A stretch of 56,613 bases of DNA from Agromyces agglutinans (GTDB taxonomy: Bacteria; Actinomycetota; Actinomycetes; Actinomycetales; Microbacteriaceae). Location of the stretch: assembly GCF_009647605.1 (NCBI RefSeq), contig NZ_WJIF01000015.1, positions 1 through 56,613 of the forward strand, given 5' to 3'. Below the pieces are notes generated by a model. The model ran no database searches. It saw only the letters and a list, made by a program, of their open reading frames with translations, and was not told where the DNA came from. Each line of letters opens with the position of its first letter. Positions within the stretch are counted from its first letter, which is position 1. The translations under genes were made by a program, and so were the position numbers. Below, in pieces: positions 12,775 through 22,260 of the stretch.

Positions 12775-15299
12775 TAGTCGCGGATGACCGCGCCGGTGCG
12801 CTCCCCCGCGAGGGCGGCGCCGGCGAGCTTCGCCTCGCTCGCCTCGGCGGCGGTGAGCGTCCGATCGGGCGCGCGGAACCGGAGTGCGAAGGTCAGGCTC
12901 TTGGCCGCCTCGTCGACCCCCCGGCCGCGGTAGTCGTCGACGAGCTCGAGGTGCTCGAGCAGGGCGCCCGCGCCCTCGCGGACCGCGGTCGCCACGATCG
13001 ACGCCGGTACATCTCGAGCGACGACGAGCGAGAGATCCTGCGTCGCCGCCGGGAAGCTCGAGAGCCCGGTCGCCTCGACGGGGCGGTCGCCCGCGGCGAT
13101 CACGGCGTCGAGGTCGAGTTCGGCGACCGCCACGACGCGGGGCAGGTCGTTGGACTCGGCGACCGACGGGTGCAGCTCGCCCGCGTAGCCCACGGGCTGC
13201 CCGCCCACGCGGAGCTCGGCGGTGCGGCCGGGGTGCAGGGCGGCGCGGCGCGCCTGCACGACCTCGAGCTCGACGCCCGCGGCGCGCGCGGCTGCCCGGA
13301 CGCGATCGAGCGCGTCGGCCAGCCCGGCGGCGACCGGCGCCTGGCCGGGTGCCTTGCGCACGACATCGCCCGCGAGCAGCACCGCCAGGTGGCGCGGCTG
13401 CGGCGGGATGCCGGCCTGCAGCGCGGCGAGGTCGTCGTCGCCGGGCAGGGCGCCGCCCGCGGGGAGCTCGGCAGAACCGTAGGCACGGCCCTCCGCGGGG
13501 AGGAACACGAGCCCGGTCTCGAACAGGTCGAGATCGGTGAATCCGCGCGAGAGATTGCGACGCGCGACCTCGATGAGCCCCGGCAGCAGCGACCGGCGCA
13601 GGTACGGCCTCGATGCGTCGAGCGCGTTGGCGACCTTGACCTGCGCGATCTCGCCGCCCTCGGCACTGCCGAACCGGCGGTTCTCCTCGGCATCGACGAA
13701 CGGGAAGGCGAGCACCTCGGTGGAGCCCGCGCCCGCGAGCACGTCGGCGACCTGCTTGCGCAGCCGCTGCGAGCGCGTGAGCCCGCGGCCGGGAGGCGCC
13801 ACCGGCAGCACCGACGGGATGAGGTCGTAGCCGATCAGGCGCGCGACCTCCTCGACGAGCTCGGCCTTGCCGGTGAGGTCGGGGCGCCACGACGGCGGCA
13901 CGACCTCGAACCCGGCATCGGTGCGGGTGACCGCGCCGCCGATCTCGGCGAGCGCGTCGTGCACCTGCTGCTCGGTGTACTCGACCCCGATGAGCGTCGA
14001 GGCGTAGCCGTGCGGCAGCAGGATCGCCTCTCGCCCGGGCGCCTCGGCGATGAGCGAACCGCCGTCGTCGGCGGTTCCGCCGGCGAGGTCGGACATCAGT
14101 TGCGCGACCCGCGAAACGGCCGCGGCCGCGATCGCCGGGTCGACGCCGCGCTCGTACCGCTTCGCGGCCTCGCTCGGCAACTTGTGCCGGCGCGCGGTGC
14201 GCGCGATCGACACCGGGTCCCAGTTCGCCGCCTCGACGAGCACGTTGCGCGTGGCATCGCCCATCTCGGTCTCGGCGCCGCCCATGACCCCGCCGAGGCC
14301 GATGGGGCCGCGGTCGTCGGTCACCACGAGGTCCTCGACGTGGAGCGTGCGCTCCTTGCCGTCGAGCGTGGTGAATCGCTCGCCCACGTGCGCACGGCGC
14401 ACGACGATGCCGCCGCGCAACTGGTCGAGGTCGTAGCCGTGGATCGGCTGGCCGAACTCGAGCATCACGTAGTTGGTGATGTCGACCAGCACCCCGAGCG
14501 AGCGGATGCCGGCGAGCTTGAGCCGCGCGATCATCCACGCGGGCGTCGGGGCGGTCGGGTCGACGCCCCGCACGATGCGGGTCGCGAACACCGAGGAGCC
14601 GACGTTGCCCCGGATCGGCGCACGATCGTCGATCACCACGGGGAACCCGCCGGTCGCAGGCTCGACCGGTGCCGACTGCGCCACCGGGTCGCGGAACGCA
14701 GCGCCCGTGGCGTGCGCGTACTCGCGGGCGACGCCGCGGATCGAGAACGCGTACCCGCGGTCGGGCGTCACGTTGATCTCGACGGCCGCGTCGTTCAGGC
14801 CGAGCAGGGCGATCGCGTCGGTGCCGACCGGAGCCTCGATGCCGAGCGTCGAGAGCCGCAGGATGCCGTCGTGGTCGTCGCCGAGGCCGAGCTCGCGCGC
14901 CGACGCGATCATGCCGTCTGAGACATGTCCGTAGGTCTTGCGCGCCGCGATCGGGAACGGGCCGGGCAGCACCGCGCCCGGCAGGGTCACCACCACCTGG
15001 TCGCCGACGAAGAAGTTGCGGGCACCGCAGACGATGCCGTGGACGGCGTCTCCGCCGTCGGCGGCCGTCTCGCCGTCGGGCGCGACGCGCACCTGGCACC
15101 AGCGGATGGTCTTGCCGTTGGACTGCGGCTCCTCGACGAAGTCGAGGACCTCGCCCACGACGATCGGCCCCTGGAGGTCGAACGTGTGCACGTCCTCCTC
15201 CTCGAGGCCCACCCGGACCAGGGCGGCCTGCACGTCTTCGGGCGTCGTGCCCGGGACGAGCTCGACGTACTCGGCGAGCCAGCTGAGGGGTACTCGCAT
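12774..15299 (-). CDS. pheT: Phenylalanyl-tRNA synthetase beta subunit
   Basis: Large subunit of the alpha2-beta2 enzyme, 841 residues. In order: an N-terminal segment starting MRVPLSWLAEYV, a tRNA-binding OB domain (~40-150), the B3/B4 editing region (~205-380), B5 (~400-470), the catalytic-like core (~480-720) and the anticodon-binding FDX-ACB domain (~750-841). B3/B4 normally hydrolyses Tyr-tRNA-Phe. The start is 5 nt after the pheS stop, so the pair is translated from one mRNA. Confidence 0.96.
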   Translation of the reverse strand: MRVPLSWLAEYVELVPGTTPEDVQAALVRVGLEEEDVHTFDLQGPIVVGEVLDFVEEPQSNGKTIRWCQVRVAPDGETAADGGDAVHGIVCGARNFFVGDQVVVTLPGAVLPGPFPIAARKTYGHVSDGMIASARELGLGDDHDGILRLSTLGIEAPVGTDAIALLGLNDAAVEINVTPDRGYAFSIRGVAREYAHATGAAFRDPVAQSAPVEPATGGFPVVIDDRAPIRGNVGSSVFATRIVRGVDPTAPTPAWMIARLKLAGIRSLGVLVDITNYVMLEFGQPIHGYDLDQLRGGIVVRRAHVGERFTTLDGKERTLHVEDLVVTDDRGPIGLGGVMGGAETEMGDATRNVLVEAANWDPVSIARTARRHKLPSEAAKRYERGVDPAIAAAAVSRVAQLMSDLAGGTADDGGSLIAEAPGREAILLPHGYASTLIGVEYTEQQVHDALAEIGGAVTRTDAGFEVVPPSWRPDLTGKAELVEEVARLIGYDLIPSVLPVAPPGRGLTRSQRLRKQVADVLAGAGSTEVLAFPFVDAEENRRFGSAEGGEIAQVKVANALDASRPYLRRSLLPGLIEVARRNLSRGFTDLDLFETGLVFLPAEGRAYGSAELPAGGALPGDDDLAALQAGIPPQPRHLAVLLAGDVVRKAPGQAPVAAGLADALDRVRAAARAAGVELEVVQARRAALHPGRTAELRVGGQPVGYAGELHPSVAESNDLPRVVAVAELDLDAVIAAGDRPVEATGLSSFPAATQDLSLVVARDVPASIVATAVREGAGALLEHLELVDDYRGRGVDEAAKSLTFALRFRAPDRTLTAAEASEAKLAGAALAGERTGAVIRD

Positions 15300-15304
15300 G
15301 TCTT

Positions 15305-16345
15305 CTAGACCACCATTCCGAACTGCTGGGAGAAGCGGATATCGCCCTCGGCCATGTCGCGCATGTCCTGGACGTCGTTGCGGAGCATCAGTCCCCGCTC
15401 GATGCCCATGCCGAACGCGAAGCCCGTGTACACATCGGGGTCGATGCCCGCGGAGCGGAGCACGTTCGGGTGCACCATGCCGCAGCCGCCCCACTCGATC
15501 CAGCGCGCGCCGCCCTTGAACGTCGGATGCCAGAAGTCGAGCTCGGCGCTCGGCTCGGTGAAGGGGAAGTAGCTGGGGCGCAGTCGCACCTTCGCCTCGT
15601 CGCCGAAGATCGCCTTGACGAAATGGTCGAGGGTGCCCTTGAGGTGGGCCATGGTGAGCCCGCGATCGACCGCGAGGCCCTCGAACTGCATGAAGACCGG
15701 CAGGTGCGTCGCGTCGAACTCGTCGGTGCGGTACACCCGGCCGGGCGCGAGCACGTAGATCGGCACCTCTCGATCGAGCATCGAGCGCACCTGCACCGGG
15801 CTCGTGTGGGTGCGCAGCACGAGGTGCGCCTCGGGCGGGTCGACGAAGAACGTGTCCTGCATCGCTCGCGCGGGGTGGTCGGCGTCGAAGTTGAGGGCGT
15901 CGAAGTTGAACCACTCGCTCTCGACCTCGGGGCCCTCGGCGATCTCCCAGCCCATGCCGGTGAAGACCTCGCTCACGCGGTCTTGCAGCAGGGTGAGCGG
16001 ATGCCTCGCACCCGCGGTGAACCGCGACGGCAGGGCCGTGACATCCACCGCCTCGCGCTCGAGCCGCGCGGCGGCCTCGGCCTCGACGATCTCGGCCTCG
16101 CGCGCGGCGAAGGCCTGGTTCACGCGACCGCGGGCGCCGCCGACGAGCTTGCCGAGCGCGGCCTTCTGGTCGTTCGGGACGTTGCGGAGCAGGGCGTTCA
16201 GCTGCGCGAGCGTCGACTTCTCGCCGGTGTGCTCGGCGCGCACCTGCTTGAGGGCGTTCGAGTCGGCGGCGGCGGCGATGGCCGCGAGTGCCGCCTCGAC
16301 AGCCGCGTCGACCGCGGACTCGGTGATCTGGGTGTCTTCTGGCAC
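15305..16345 (-). CDS. pheS: Phenylalanyl-tRNA synthetase alpha subunit
   Basis: Catalytic subunit that forms phenylalanyl-adenylate and charges tRNA-Phe. It has an N-terminal coiled-coil arm (~1-100) and a class II core with motif 2 around FRTDEFDATHLPVF and motif 3 in FGMGIERGLMLR near the C-terminus. It is 346 residues long with the GTG start at 16345, chosen because a TAGACT hexamer lies 8 nt upstream; an in-frame GTG at 16351 is only 2 nt from that hexamer and so unlikely. No Phe-rich leader peptide or T-box precedes it, and gluD ends only 33 nt upstream. Confidence 0.95.
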   Translation of the reverse strand: MPEDTQITESAVDAAVEAALAAIAAAADSNALKQVRAEHTGEKSTLAQLNALLRNVPNDQKAALGKLVGGARGRVNQAFAAREAEIVEAEAAARLEREAVDVTALPSRFTAGARHPLTLLQDRVSEVFTGMGWEIAEGPEVESEWFNFDALNFDADHPARAMQDTFFVDPPEAHLVLRTHTSPVQVRSMLDREVPIYVLAPGRVYRTDEFDATHLPVFMQFEGLAVDRGLTMAHLKGTLDHFVKAIFGDEAKVRLRPSYFPFTEPSAELDFWHPTFKGGARWIEWGGCGMVHPNVLRSAGIDPDVYTGFAFGMGIERGLMLRNDVQDMRDMAEGDIRFSQQFGMVV

Positions 16346-16353
16346 GAGCACCG

Positions 16354-16359
16354 AGTCTA
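16354..16359 (-). promoter_or_regulatory. -10 element of pheST, leaderless
   Basis: TAGACT, 8 nt before the GTG of pheS, inside the 33-nt gap after gluD. No clear -35 is seen. Confidence 0.5.
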
Positions 16360-16378
16360 CCGGCCCGGCGTCGACGGA

Positions 16379-17314
16379 TCAGCGCGGGCCCTGGGACTCC
16401 GACTGGCGCGCCGCGGCGTTCGCGTCGGCGAGCAGCATCGCCTGGTTGGGGTCGTCGGGAAGCGTGGTGCCGCCGCCCTTGCCGATGTGGTACCGGCGGT
16501 CGGTGCGCCTGGCGAGCCAGCGTGCGAACGCCGACAGCGTGAGGTTCATGACGAGGTAGAGGACGAAGGCGATGCACCACAGCGTGAAGGCGTAGCGGTT
16601 GCCGTAGAAGCTGCCGAGGTTGTTCAGGGTGACGCGCAGCAGCTCGGGGTAGCCGACGATATAGGCGAGCGACGTGTCCTTCAACAGCACCACGAGCTGC
16701 GCGACGATGATCGGCAGCATCTGGCGGAACGCCTGGGGGAACTCGACGAGCATCTTCGACTGCAGCGGGCGCATGCCGAGGCTGAGGGCGGCCTCGCGCT
16801 GGCCGCGAGGCAGGGCGACGAGCCCGGCGCGCAGGGCCTCGCCGATGAGCGCGCCGTTGTAGATCGCGAGCGCGGAGACCACGGCCCAGTACTGCCCGGT
16901 GCCCGCGACGAGCAGGATGAACAGCATCATCAGCAGCACGGGCATGCCGCGGAAGAACTCGATGAGCACGGCGGTCGGGATTCGGATCCACGCGATCGTC
17001 GAACTGCGCAGGAGCGAGAGCACGACGCCGAGCGCGATCGCGAGCACGGCGGCCACGAGTGCGGCGCGCAGCGTGCCCCACACGCCGACCCCGATGACGA
17101 AGCTCCACATCTCGGGGTCCGTCACGATGTCCCAGCGGGCCGGGTCGAACATGCCGGGCAGCGTGATGCCGCCCGACTCGCGCGGCGCGTTCAGGGTCGC
17201 GATCAGCCAGCCGAGGCCCGCCACCACGGCGATCGCCGTGACGACCGAGAAGATGCGGGACAGGCGCCGGGCCCTGGGGCCCGGTGCGTCGAACAACACG
17301 CTGGCGCCGCTCAT
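16379..17314 (-). CDS. gluD: Glutamate ABC transporter permease GluD-like
   Basis: Second membrane subunit of a polar amino acid ABC importer (HisM/GltK type), 311 residues. It has an N-terminal membrane anchor (~20-42) followed by about five helices. The EAA loop that contacts the ATPase is visible as EALRAGLVALPRGQREAALSLGM. A ~40-residue cytoplasmic tail rich in Gly, Asp and Ala ends the protein. ATG 17314 overlaps the gluC stop (ATGA). Confidence 0.88.
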   Translation of the reverse strand: MSGASVLFDAPGPRARRLSRIFSVVTAIAVVAGLGWLIATLNAPRESGGITLPGMFDPARWDIVTDPEMWSFVIGVGVWGTLRAALVAAVLAIALGVVLSLLRSSTIAWIRIPTAVLIEFFRGMPVLLMMLFILLVAGTGQYWAVVSALAIYNGALIGEALRAGLVALPRGQREAALSLGMRPLQSKMLVEFPQAFRQMLPIIVAQLVVLLKDTSLAYIVGYPELLRVTLNNLGSFYGNRYAFTLWCIAFVLYLVMNLTLSAFARWLARRTDRRYHIGKGGGTTLPDDPNQAMLLADANAAARQSESQGPR

Positions 17315-17961
17315 CGCTGCACCACCCACTTCCGCTCGAGCTGGGTCGCGAGGAGGCCGAGCGGCACCGTCACGACGAGGTAGAAGAAGGCCACGCCCAC
17401 GAGCACCGCGATCACGGCGTCGCCGTTCGCGTTCGCGAGCGTGCGGCCGACGCCGAACAGTTCGCTGACGAACCCGACGCCGCCGACGACCGAGGTGTTC
17501 TTCGTGAGGGCGATGAAGACGTTGATCAGCGGCGGGATCGTCATGCGGAATGCCTGGGGCAGCACGATCAGCGAGACGGTCTGGCTGAAGCCGAGGCCGA
17601 GGCTGCGTGCCGCTTCGGCCTGGCCGACCGGCACGCCGTTGATGCCCGACCGGAGTGCCTCGGCGATGAACGGCGAGGTGTAGACCGCGAGCGCGATCAT
17701 GCCGGCGATCAGGTATTCGAGGTCGGAACCCAGGATCGGCAGGATCACCGCGCAGAAGATCACGACGAGCGTGAGCGGGGTGTTCCGGATGATCTCGGTA
17801 TAGACCGTCGCGATGACCCGCAGGGTCGCGATCGGCGAGATGCGCATGGCCGCGATGAACGTGCCGAGCACGAGGGCGCCCGCGCCGCCGACGGCGAGGA
17901 GCAGCAGCGTGGTGCTGAAGCCCTCGAGGTAGAGCGGGAGATTCGCGATGACGACGTCCAC
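17311..17961 (-). CDS. gluC: Glutamate ABC transporter permease GluC-like
   Basis: First membrane subunit of the same importer, 216 residues with about five transmembrane helices. The EAA motif is EALRSGINGVPVGQAEAARSLGLG. The GTG start at 17961 is supported by a GAGAGGA ribosome-binding site 7 nt upstream; the longer ORF upstream is compositionally unlike the protein. It follows gluB after a 59-nt gap and overlaps gluD. Confidence 0.9.
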   Translation of the reverse strand: MDVVIANLPLYLEGFSTTLLLLAVGGAGALVLGTFIAAMRISPIATLRVIATVYTEIIRNTPLTLVVIFCAVILPILGSDLEYLIAGMIALAVYTSPFIAEALRSGINGVPVGQAEAARSLGLGFSQTVSLIVLPQAFRMTIPPLINVFIALTKNTSVVGGVGFVSELFGVGRTLANANGDAVIAVLVGVAFFYLVVTVPLGLLATQLERKWVVQR

Positions 17962-18020
17962 GCGGGTCCTCTCGTGGGGATGGGGCGGACCCGGGCCCCG
18001 TCGGGCCCGGGTCCGTTCGA

Positions 18021-18890
18021 TCAGTAGCGGTCGACGGCCGGCGGCTCGATGAACGGCAGGATCTCGCCCGCCGTCGAGTTCCACGCCTCTTCGTACCGGC
18101 CGTCTTCATAGGCGGCCTCGAGCACGTCGTTGATCCACATGCGGAACTCGGTGTCCTCGAGCGCGACGCCGATGCCGTAGGGCTCCTCGGTGAACGGCTC
18201 GCCGACGACCTTGAACTCGCCCTCGTTCTGGGCCGCGAGGCCCGCGAGGATGACGTTGTCGGTCGACACCGCGACAACCTGGCCCTGGCGCAGCGGCTCG
18301 AGGCAGTTCGAGTACGTGTCGGTCTCGAGCACCTCGGCGCCGAGCTCCTTCAGGTTCGCGGCCGGCGTCGAACCCGTGACCGAGCACACCGGCTGGCCCA
18401 CGAGGTCGTCTTCGGACTCGATGTCGTCGTTGTCGGAGAGCACGAGGATCGACTGGCCGGCCATGTAGTACGGGCCCGCGAAGGAGACGACCTCCTTGCG
18501 CTTGTCGTTGATCGTGTACGTCGCGACGACGAGGTCGACCTGGCCGTTCTGGATGAAGGGCTCGCGGTTGGCCGAGACGGTCTCGACCCACTCGATGTTC
18601 TCGGCATCGATGCCCAGCTCGCCGGCGATGATCTTGCCGATCTCGACGTCGAAGCCCTCGGGCTCGCCCGACGGGCCGACGAGGCCGAACAGCGGCTGGT
18701 CGAACTTGGTGCCGATCGTGATGGTGCCGGCCTCGGAGAGCTCGGCCATGGTGGTGCCTTCGTCGAACGTGGGAGCCGGCTCGACCGTCTCCTCGGCTTC
18801 GCCGCCGCCGTCGCCGTTGCCGGCGCATCCGGCGAGCACGAGAGCCGCCGCGGCCGCCGCTGCGGCGAACGCGATTCTGCTGCGCTTCAT
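18021..18890 (-). CDS. gluB: Glutamate-binding lipoprotein GluB-like
   Basis: Extracytoplasmic solute-binding protein of family 3, 289 residues. A lipoprotein signal peptide (MKRSRIAF, then an alanine stretch) ends at the lipobox LVLAGC, with C22 as the lipid anchor. A polar Gly/Glu linker follows. The SBP fold is seen in TITIGTKFDQPLFG, GFDVEIGKIIAGELG and QVDLVVATYTINDKRKEVVSFAGPYY. Specificity for glutamate is inferred from the gluABCD gene set. AGGA precedes the ATG. Confidence 0.9.
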   Translation of the reverse strand: MKRSRIAFAAAAAAAALVLAGCAGNGDGGGEAEETVEPAPTFDEGTTMAELSEAGTITIGTKFDQPLFGLVGPSGEPEGFDVEIGKIIAGELGIDAENIEWVETVSANREPFIQNGQVDLVVATYTINDKRKEVVSFAGPYYMAGQSILVLSDNDDIESEDDLVGQPVCSVTGSTPAANLKELGAEVLETDTYSNCLEPLRQGQVVAVSTDNVILAGLAAQNEGEFKVVGEPFTEEPYGIGVALEDTEFRMWINDVLEAAYEDGRYEEAWNSTAGEILPFIEPPAVDRY

Positions 18891-18957
18891 AATCCTGCCT
18901 CTGCTTCCTTGTTCCGTGGTGTCCCCGCCGCTTCTGGCAGCCGAGGTCTGTGCCGAG

Positions 18958-19746
18958 CTAGTGCTCGAGGATCTTGGAGAGGAAGTCCTTCGCACGGTCG
19001 GACTTCGGGTGGTCGAAGAACTCGGCGGGGGTCGCCTCCTCGACGATGGCCCCGTCGGCCATGAACAGCACGCGGTCGGCGGCCTTGCGGGCGAAGCCCA
19101 TCTCGTGGGTCACCACGATCATGGTCATGCCCTGCTCGGCGAGGCCGACCATGACGTCGAGGACCTCGTTGATCATCTCGGGGTCGAGCGCGCTGGTCGG
19201 CTCGTCCATGAGGATCAGCTTCGGATTCATGGCGAGCGAACGAGCGATGGCAACACGCTGTTGCTGGCCGCCGGAGAGTTGCGCCGGCAGCTTCTTCGCC
19301 TGGTTCGCGACGCCGACGCGCTCGAGCAGTTCCATCGCCTTCGCCTCGGCGTCCTTGCGCTTCATGCCCTTGACCTGGATCGGCGCGAGGGTGATGTTCT
19401 CGAGCACCGTCTTGTGGGCGAACAGGTTGAACGACTGGAACACCATGCCGACGTCGGCCCGCAGCTTCGCGAGCCCCTTGCCTTCTTCGGGCAGTCGCTC
19501 GCCGTCGATCGTGATCGTGCCCGAGTCGATCGTCTCGAGGCGGTTGATCGCGCGGCACAGCGTGGACTTGCCGGACCCCGACGGGCCGATCACGACGACG
19601 ACCTCGCCGCGATTGACGACGGTGTTGATGTCGTTCAGGACGTGCAGCTCGCCGAAGTGCTTGTCGACGTGATCGACGACGACGAGCGGCTCACCGCGCC
19701 GGACCGAGATGTTTGAGGTCGGGGGCGCCTCGGGAGTCGGGGACAT
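18958..19746 (-). CDS. gluA: Glutamate ABC transporter ATPase GluA-like
   Basis: Polar amino acid importer ATPase, 262 residues. Walker A GPSGSGKS is at 54-61, the signature LSGGQQQR at ~160, Walker [13 protein letters not shown] follows, and the switch His is in VVTHEM. It is the first gene of gluA-B-C-D, and the gap to gluB is 67 nt. ATG 19746 is 7 nt after a TAGTTT hexamer; the ORF could extend three codons further, but that would overlap the -10 element. Confidence 0.93.
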   Translation of the reverse strand: MSPTPEAPPTSNISVRRGEPLVVVDHVDKHFGELHVLNDINTVVNRGEVVVVIGPSGSGKSTLCRAINRLETIDSGTITIDGERLPEEGKGLAKLRADVGMVFQSFNLFAHKTVLENITLAPIQVKGMKRKDAEAKAMELLERVGVANQAKKLPAQLSGGQQQRVAIARSLAMNPKLILMDEPTSALDPEMINEVLDVMVGLAEQGMTMIVVTHEMGFARKAADRVLFMADGAIVEEATPAEFFDHPKSDRAKDFLSKILEH

Positions 19747-19753
19747 ATCCACC

Positions 19754-19759
19754 AAACTA
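19754..19759 (-). promoter_or_regulatory. -10 element of gluABCD, leaderless
   Basis: TAGTTT, 7 nt before the gluA ATG. The intervening GGTGG could also serve as a ribosome-binding site if transcription starts upstream. No good -35 is apparent. Confidence 0.5.
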
Positions 19760-19828
19760 GGGACCGAGGCCGTCGAACCGCCAGCGCCGCACCGCGGCGG
19801 TTACCGTTTCGTGACCGCCGAGGGCCGC

Positions 19829-20629
19829 TCAGCTGCGGTGTGCGAAGGCGCTCTCGTAGAGGCAGACGGATGCCGCGGTCGCGAGATTCATCGATTCGGC
19901 GTGGCCGTAGATCGGCACGGTGACCGCGCGGTCGGCGAGCGCGAGCTGCTCGTCGGGCAGGCCACGGGCCTCGTTGCCGAACAGCCAGGCCGTCGGACCG
20001 TCGAGCACGCCCTCTTGGCGCACGGAGAGCAGGTCTTCTCCCTTGACGTCGGCGGCCAGAACCGTGAGGCCGGCGGCGCGCGCCCGGTTCAGCACGTCTT
20101 CGAGATCGGCGCCGACCGCGACCGGCACGTGGAAGATCGACCCGGTGGAGGAGCGCACCACCTTCGGGTTGTACAGATCGACCGCGCGGCCGGAGAACAC
20201 GACGGCATCGGCGCCCGCGGCGTCGGCGGCGCGCACGATCGTGCCCGCGTTGCCGGGGTCGCGGACCTCTTCGAGGATGGCGACCAGCTTCGGCTTCGCC
20301 GCGAACACGTCTTTCAGCGCCGTCGGGAACTGCCGGCAGACCGCCACGAACCCCTGCGGCGTGACGGTGTCGGCCATCGCCTCGAGCACCTCCTCGGTGA
20401 CGTACTCGACGTCGACGCCCGCGGCGACCGCTGCACGACCGATGCCCTCGTGGCGCTCGAGCGCCGAGGGCGTCCCGTACAGCTCGACCACGAGCTCGGG
20501 GCGGAACTCGAGCGCCTCCGCGACCGCCTGCGGCCCCTCGAGCAGGAACAACCCGCTCTCGGCACGGGCCGGCTTCTTCGCGAGCTTCGCGACGGCGCGC
20601 ACGCGAGGGGAACGGGGGTTCTCGAGCAT
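19829..20629 (-). CDS. TrmH/SpoU-family RNA methyltransferase
   Basis: SPOUT-class SAM-dependent 2'-O-ribose methyltransferase, 266 residues. It has an N-terminal substrate-binding domain (~1-105) and the knotted catalytic domain with motifs [25 protein letters not shown] and the final [14 protein letters not shown]. The target RNA (23S rRNA or tRNA) cannot be decided. It lies downstream of the rplT terminator with its own leaderless promoter. ATG 20629 is fixed by that promoter. Confidence 0.88.
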   Translation of the reverse strand: MLENPRSPRVRAVAKLAKKPARAESGLFLLEGPQAVAEALEFRPELVVELYGTPSALERHEGIGRAAVAAGVDVEYVTEEVLEAMADTVTPQGFVAVCRQFPTALKDVFAAKPKLVAILEEVRDPGNAGTIVRAADAAGADAVVFSGRAVDLYNPKVVRSSTGSIFHVPVAVGADLEDVLNRARAAGLTVLAADVKGEDLLSVRQEGVLDGPTAWLFGNEARGLPDEQLALADRAVTVPIYGHAESMNLATAASVCLYESAFAHRS

Positions 20630-20635
20630 GCAGCC

Positions 20636-20641
20636 AGTCTA
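20636..20641 (-). promoter_or_regulatory. -10 element of the TrmH-like gene, leaderless
   Basis: TAGACT, 6 nt before the ATG, just downstream of the infC-rpmI-rplT terminator. Confidence 0.5.
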
Positions 20642-20687
20642 GGTTCGCCCGCAGCCCGGCCGTGGCATCCGGCGTGTCGCACGCACG

Positions 20688-20725
20688 CGAACGGCCCCGG
20701 TGCCTGGAGGTACCGGGGCCGTTCG
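20688..20725 (-). terminator. infC-rpmI-rplT terminator
   Basis: A perfect 14-bp inverted repeat (20688-20701 with 20712-20725) around a 10-nt loop, beginning 15 bp past the rplT stop. Confidence 0.8.
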
Positions 20726-20739
20726 GAAGACGGAGCGGA

Positions 20740-21126
20740 TTACGCCGCGGTCTTGGGGGCCGACGTGTCGGCCGGGAGCGCCTGCTTGGCCGACTCGACG
20801 AGCGCCGCGAAGGTGGCGGGCTCGTTCACCGCGAGCTCCGCGAGGATGCGACGGTCGACCTCGATGCCCGCGAGGCCGAGGCCCTGGATGAAGCGGTTGT
20901 AGGTGAGGCCGTGCTGACGCGAGGCCGCGTTGATGCGCTGGATCCAGAGACGACGGAAGTCGCCCTTCTTCTGGCGGCGGTCGCGGTACGCGTAGACGAG
21001 CGAGTGGGTGACCTGCTCCTTCGCCTTGCGGTAGAGACGCGAGCGCTGGCCGCGGTAACCCTCGGCACGCTCGAGGATGACCCGACGCTTCTTGTGCGCA
21101 TTGACTGCGCGCTTGACTCTTGCCAT
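20740..21126 (-). CDS. rplT: 50S ribosomal protein L20
   Basis: A 128-residue basic protein of the large subunit, required for early 50S assembly. Recognisable segments are [37 protein letters not shown] and [21 protein letters not shown]. The C-terminal ~10 residues are an Ala/Pro/Lys tail. It is the last gene of infC-rpmI-rplT, 32 nt after rpmI. In other bacteria L20 represses this operon; whether it does here is untested. Confidence 0.97.
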   Translation of the reverse strand: MARVKRAVNAHKKRRVILERAEGYRGQRSRLYRKAKEQVTHSLVYAYRDRRQKKGDFRRLWIQRINAASRQHGLTYNRFIQGLGLAGIEVDRRILAELAVNEPATFAALVESAKQALPADTSAPKTAA

Positions 21127-21158
21127 GACTCTTTACTTCCTGATTCGGGTCGGGCGGC

Positions 21159-21353
21159 TCAGCGACCGAGCAGCTTGTTGATGACCTTGGTGTCGGGCGC
21201 CGACAGCACCTTGTCCTGGTTGAGGCGGCGCGTGCGCACCGAGGACTTGCCCTCGAGGTTGTGGCGCATGCCGGCCTGCTGCTTCTTCAGCTTGCCGGTG
21301 CCGGTGATCTTGAAGCGCTTCTTCGCCCCGGAGTGGGTCTTCTGCTTCGGCAT
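21159..21353 (-). CDS. rpmI: 50S ribosomal protein L35
   Basis: A 64-residue very basic protein of the large subunit, starting [15 protein letters not shown] and containing [16 protein letters not shown], both typical of L35. A strong AAGGAG ribosome-binding site precedes the ATG. It sits between infC (54 nt upstream) and rplT. Confidence 0.97.
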   Translation of the reverse strand: MPKQKTHSGAKKRFKITGTGKLKKQQAGMRHNLEGKSSVRTRRLNQDKVLSAPDTKVINKLLGR

Positions 21354-21407
21354 CTCGTGTTTCTCCTTGGTTCTGCCGCCACGCGGGTGGCGGACGTCTG
21401 TGCTGGC

Positions 21408-22028
21408 CTAGGCCTCGGTGGCTTCGGCCGACTGCGCCTCGGTCGCACCCTCGGCCTCGGCCTCGGGGCGCGACTTCGCCGCAGCACGCTGTGCATTCGC
21501 CTCGGCCTTGGCCTCGGACTTGTTCTTGAGAGGAGCGATGACCATGACCATGTTGCGGCCGTCGATCGTGGGGTTGTGCTCGACCGTGCCGAACTCCGCC
21601 ACGTCTTCCGCGAAGCGCTGGAGGAGGCGGACGCCCATCTCGGGGCGCGACTGCTCGCGCCCGCGGAAGAGGATCATCGCCTTGACCTTGTCGCCGGTCT
21701 TGAGGAAGCCGACGGCGCGCTTCATCTTGGTCTCGTAGTCGTGCTTGTCGATCTTGAGGCGGAACCGGACCTCTTTGAGGATGGTGTTCGCCTGGTTGCG
21801 CCTGGCCTCTTTCGCCTTCTGCGCAGCCTCGTACTTGTACTTGCCGTAGTCCATGATCTTGACGACCGGCGGGCGCGAGTTGGGCGCGACCTCGACGAGA
21901 TCGAGGTCGGCCTCCTGCGCGAGCCGCAGGGCCACCTCGATCTTCACGACGCCGACCTGCTCTCCGCCAGGGCCCACGAGGCGGACCTCGGGGACGCGGA
22001 TACGGTCATTGGTACGCGGATCGCTGAT
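21408..22028 (-). CDS. infC: Translation initiation factor IF-3, AUC start
   Basis: IF-3 keeps ribosomal subunits apart and proofreads the start codon. The family N-terminus ([17 protein letters not shown]) is encoded in frame upstream of the first ATG/GTG candidates, back to an ATC codon at 22026-22028, preceded 6 nt upstream by GAGGAG. No standard start codon exists in that stretch, so I take AUC as the start, giving 206 residues. The N-domain, lysine-rich linker ([15 protein letters not shown]) and C-domain ([21 protein letters not shown]) are all present, followed by a ~20-residue Ala/Glu-rich tail. In other bacteria infC uses non-standard AUU-type codons so that IF-3 represses its own translation; the same is inferred here. 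Confidence 0.93.
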   Translation of the reverse strand: MSDPRTNDRIRVPEVRLVGPGGEQVGVVKIEVALRLAQEADLDLVEVAPNSRPPVVKIMDYGKYKYEAAQKAKEARRNQANTILKEVRFRLKIDKHDYETKMKRAVGFLKTGDKVKAMILFRGREQSRPEMGVRLLQRFAEDVAEFGTVEHNPTIDGRNMVMVIAPLKNKSEAKAEANAQRAAAKSRPEAEAEGATEAQSAEATEA

Positions 22029-22117
22029 GCGTGTCTCCTCTACTCGAACGATTGCTCAAGCTCGTGCGGGAGACGGATGCCGCCCGGACGACGAGAGCGG
22101 AAATCCAACGCGATTCG

Positions 22118-22140
22118 CCGCACGGAATTCTTCCGTGCGG
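22118..22140 (-). promoter_or_regulatory. Hairpin in the infC leader
   Basis: A perfect 10-bp inverted repeat (22118-22127 with 22131-22140) with a 3-nt loop, about 90 nt upstream of the AUC start. A smaller 6-bp hairpin lies at 22164-22179. Both would be transcribed in the long infC leader. An attenuator or protein-binding role is possible but not shown. Confidence 0.45.
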
Positions 22141-22232
22141 TTCATGCGGCACCCTGTCTACCTCCCGTCTGACGACGGGCGGCGGAGTGCAATCGACCCG
22201 GTAACCTTGATGAAGCGGTATGCGCGGGTGGG

Positions 22233-22260
22233 AGTATCTCCACTTTCGTACCGGGGACAA
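22233..22260 (-). promoter_or_regulatory. Candidate infC operon promoter
   Basis: TTGTCC (22255-22260), 16-bp spacer, GATACT (22233-22238) on the minus strand. It would give a leader of ~200 nt before the AUC start. The -35 overlaps a short hairpin (22251-22267) upstream of the divergent DUF1844 gene. Confidence 0.4.

Noticed and set aside
22006..22260. 84-codon ORF upstream of infC on the minus strand
   Set aside because: It overlaps the IF-3 N-terminus in another frame and crosses the hairpins of the leader; it has no family resemblance.
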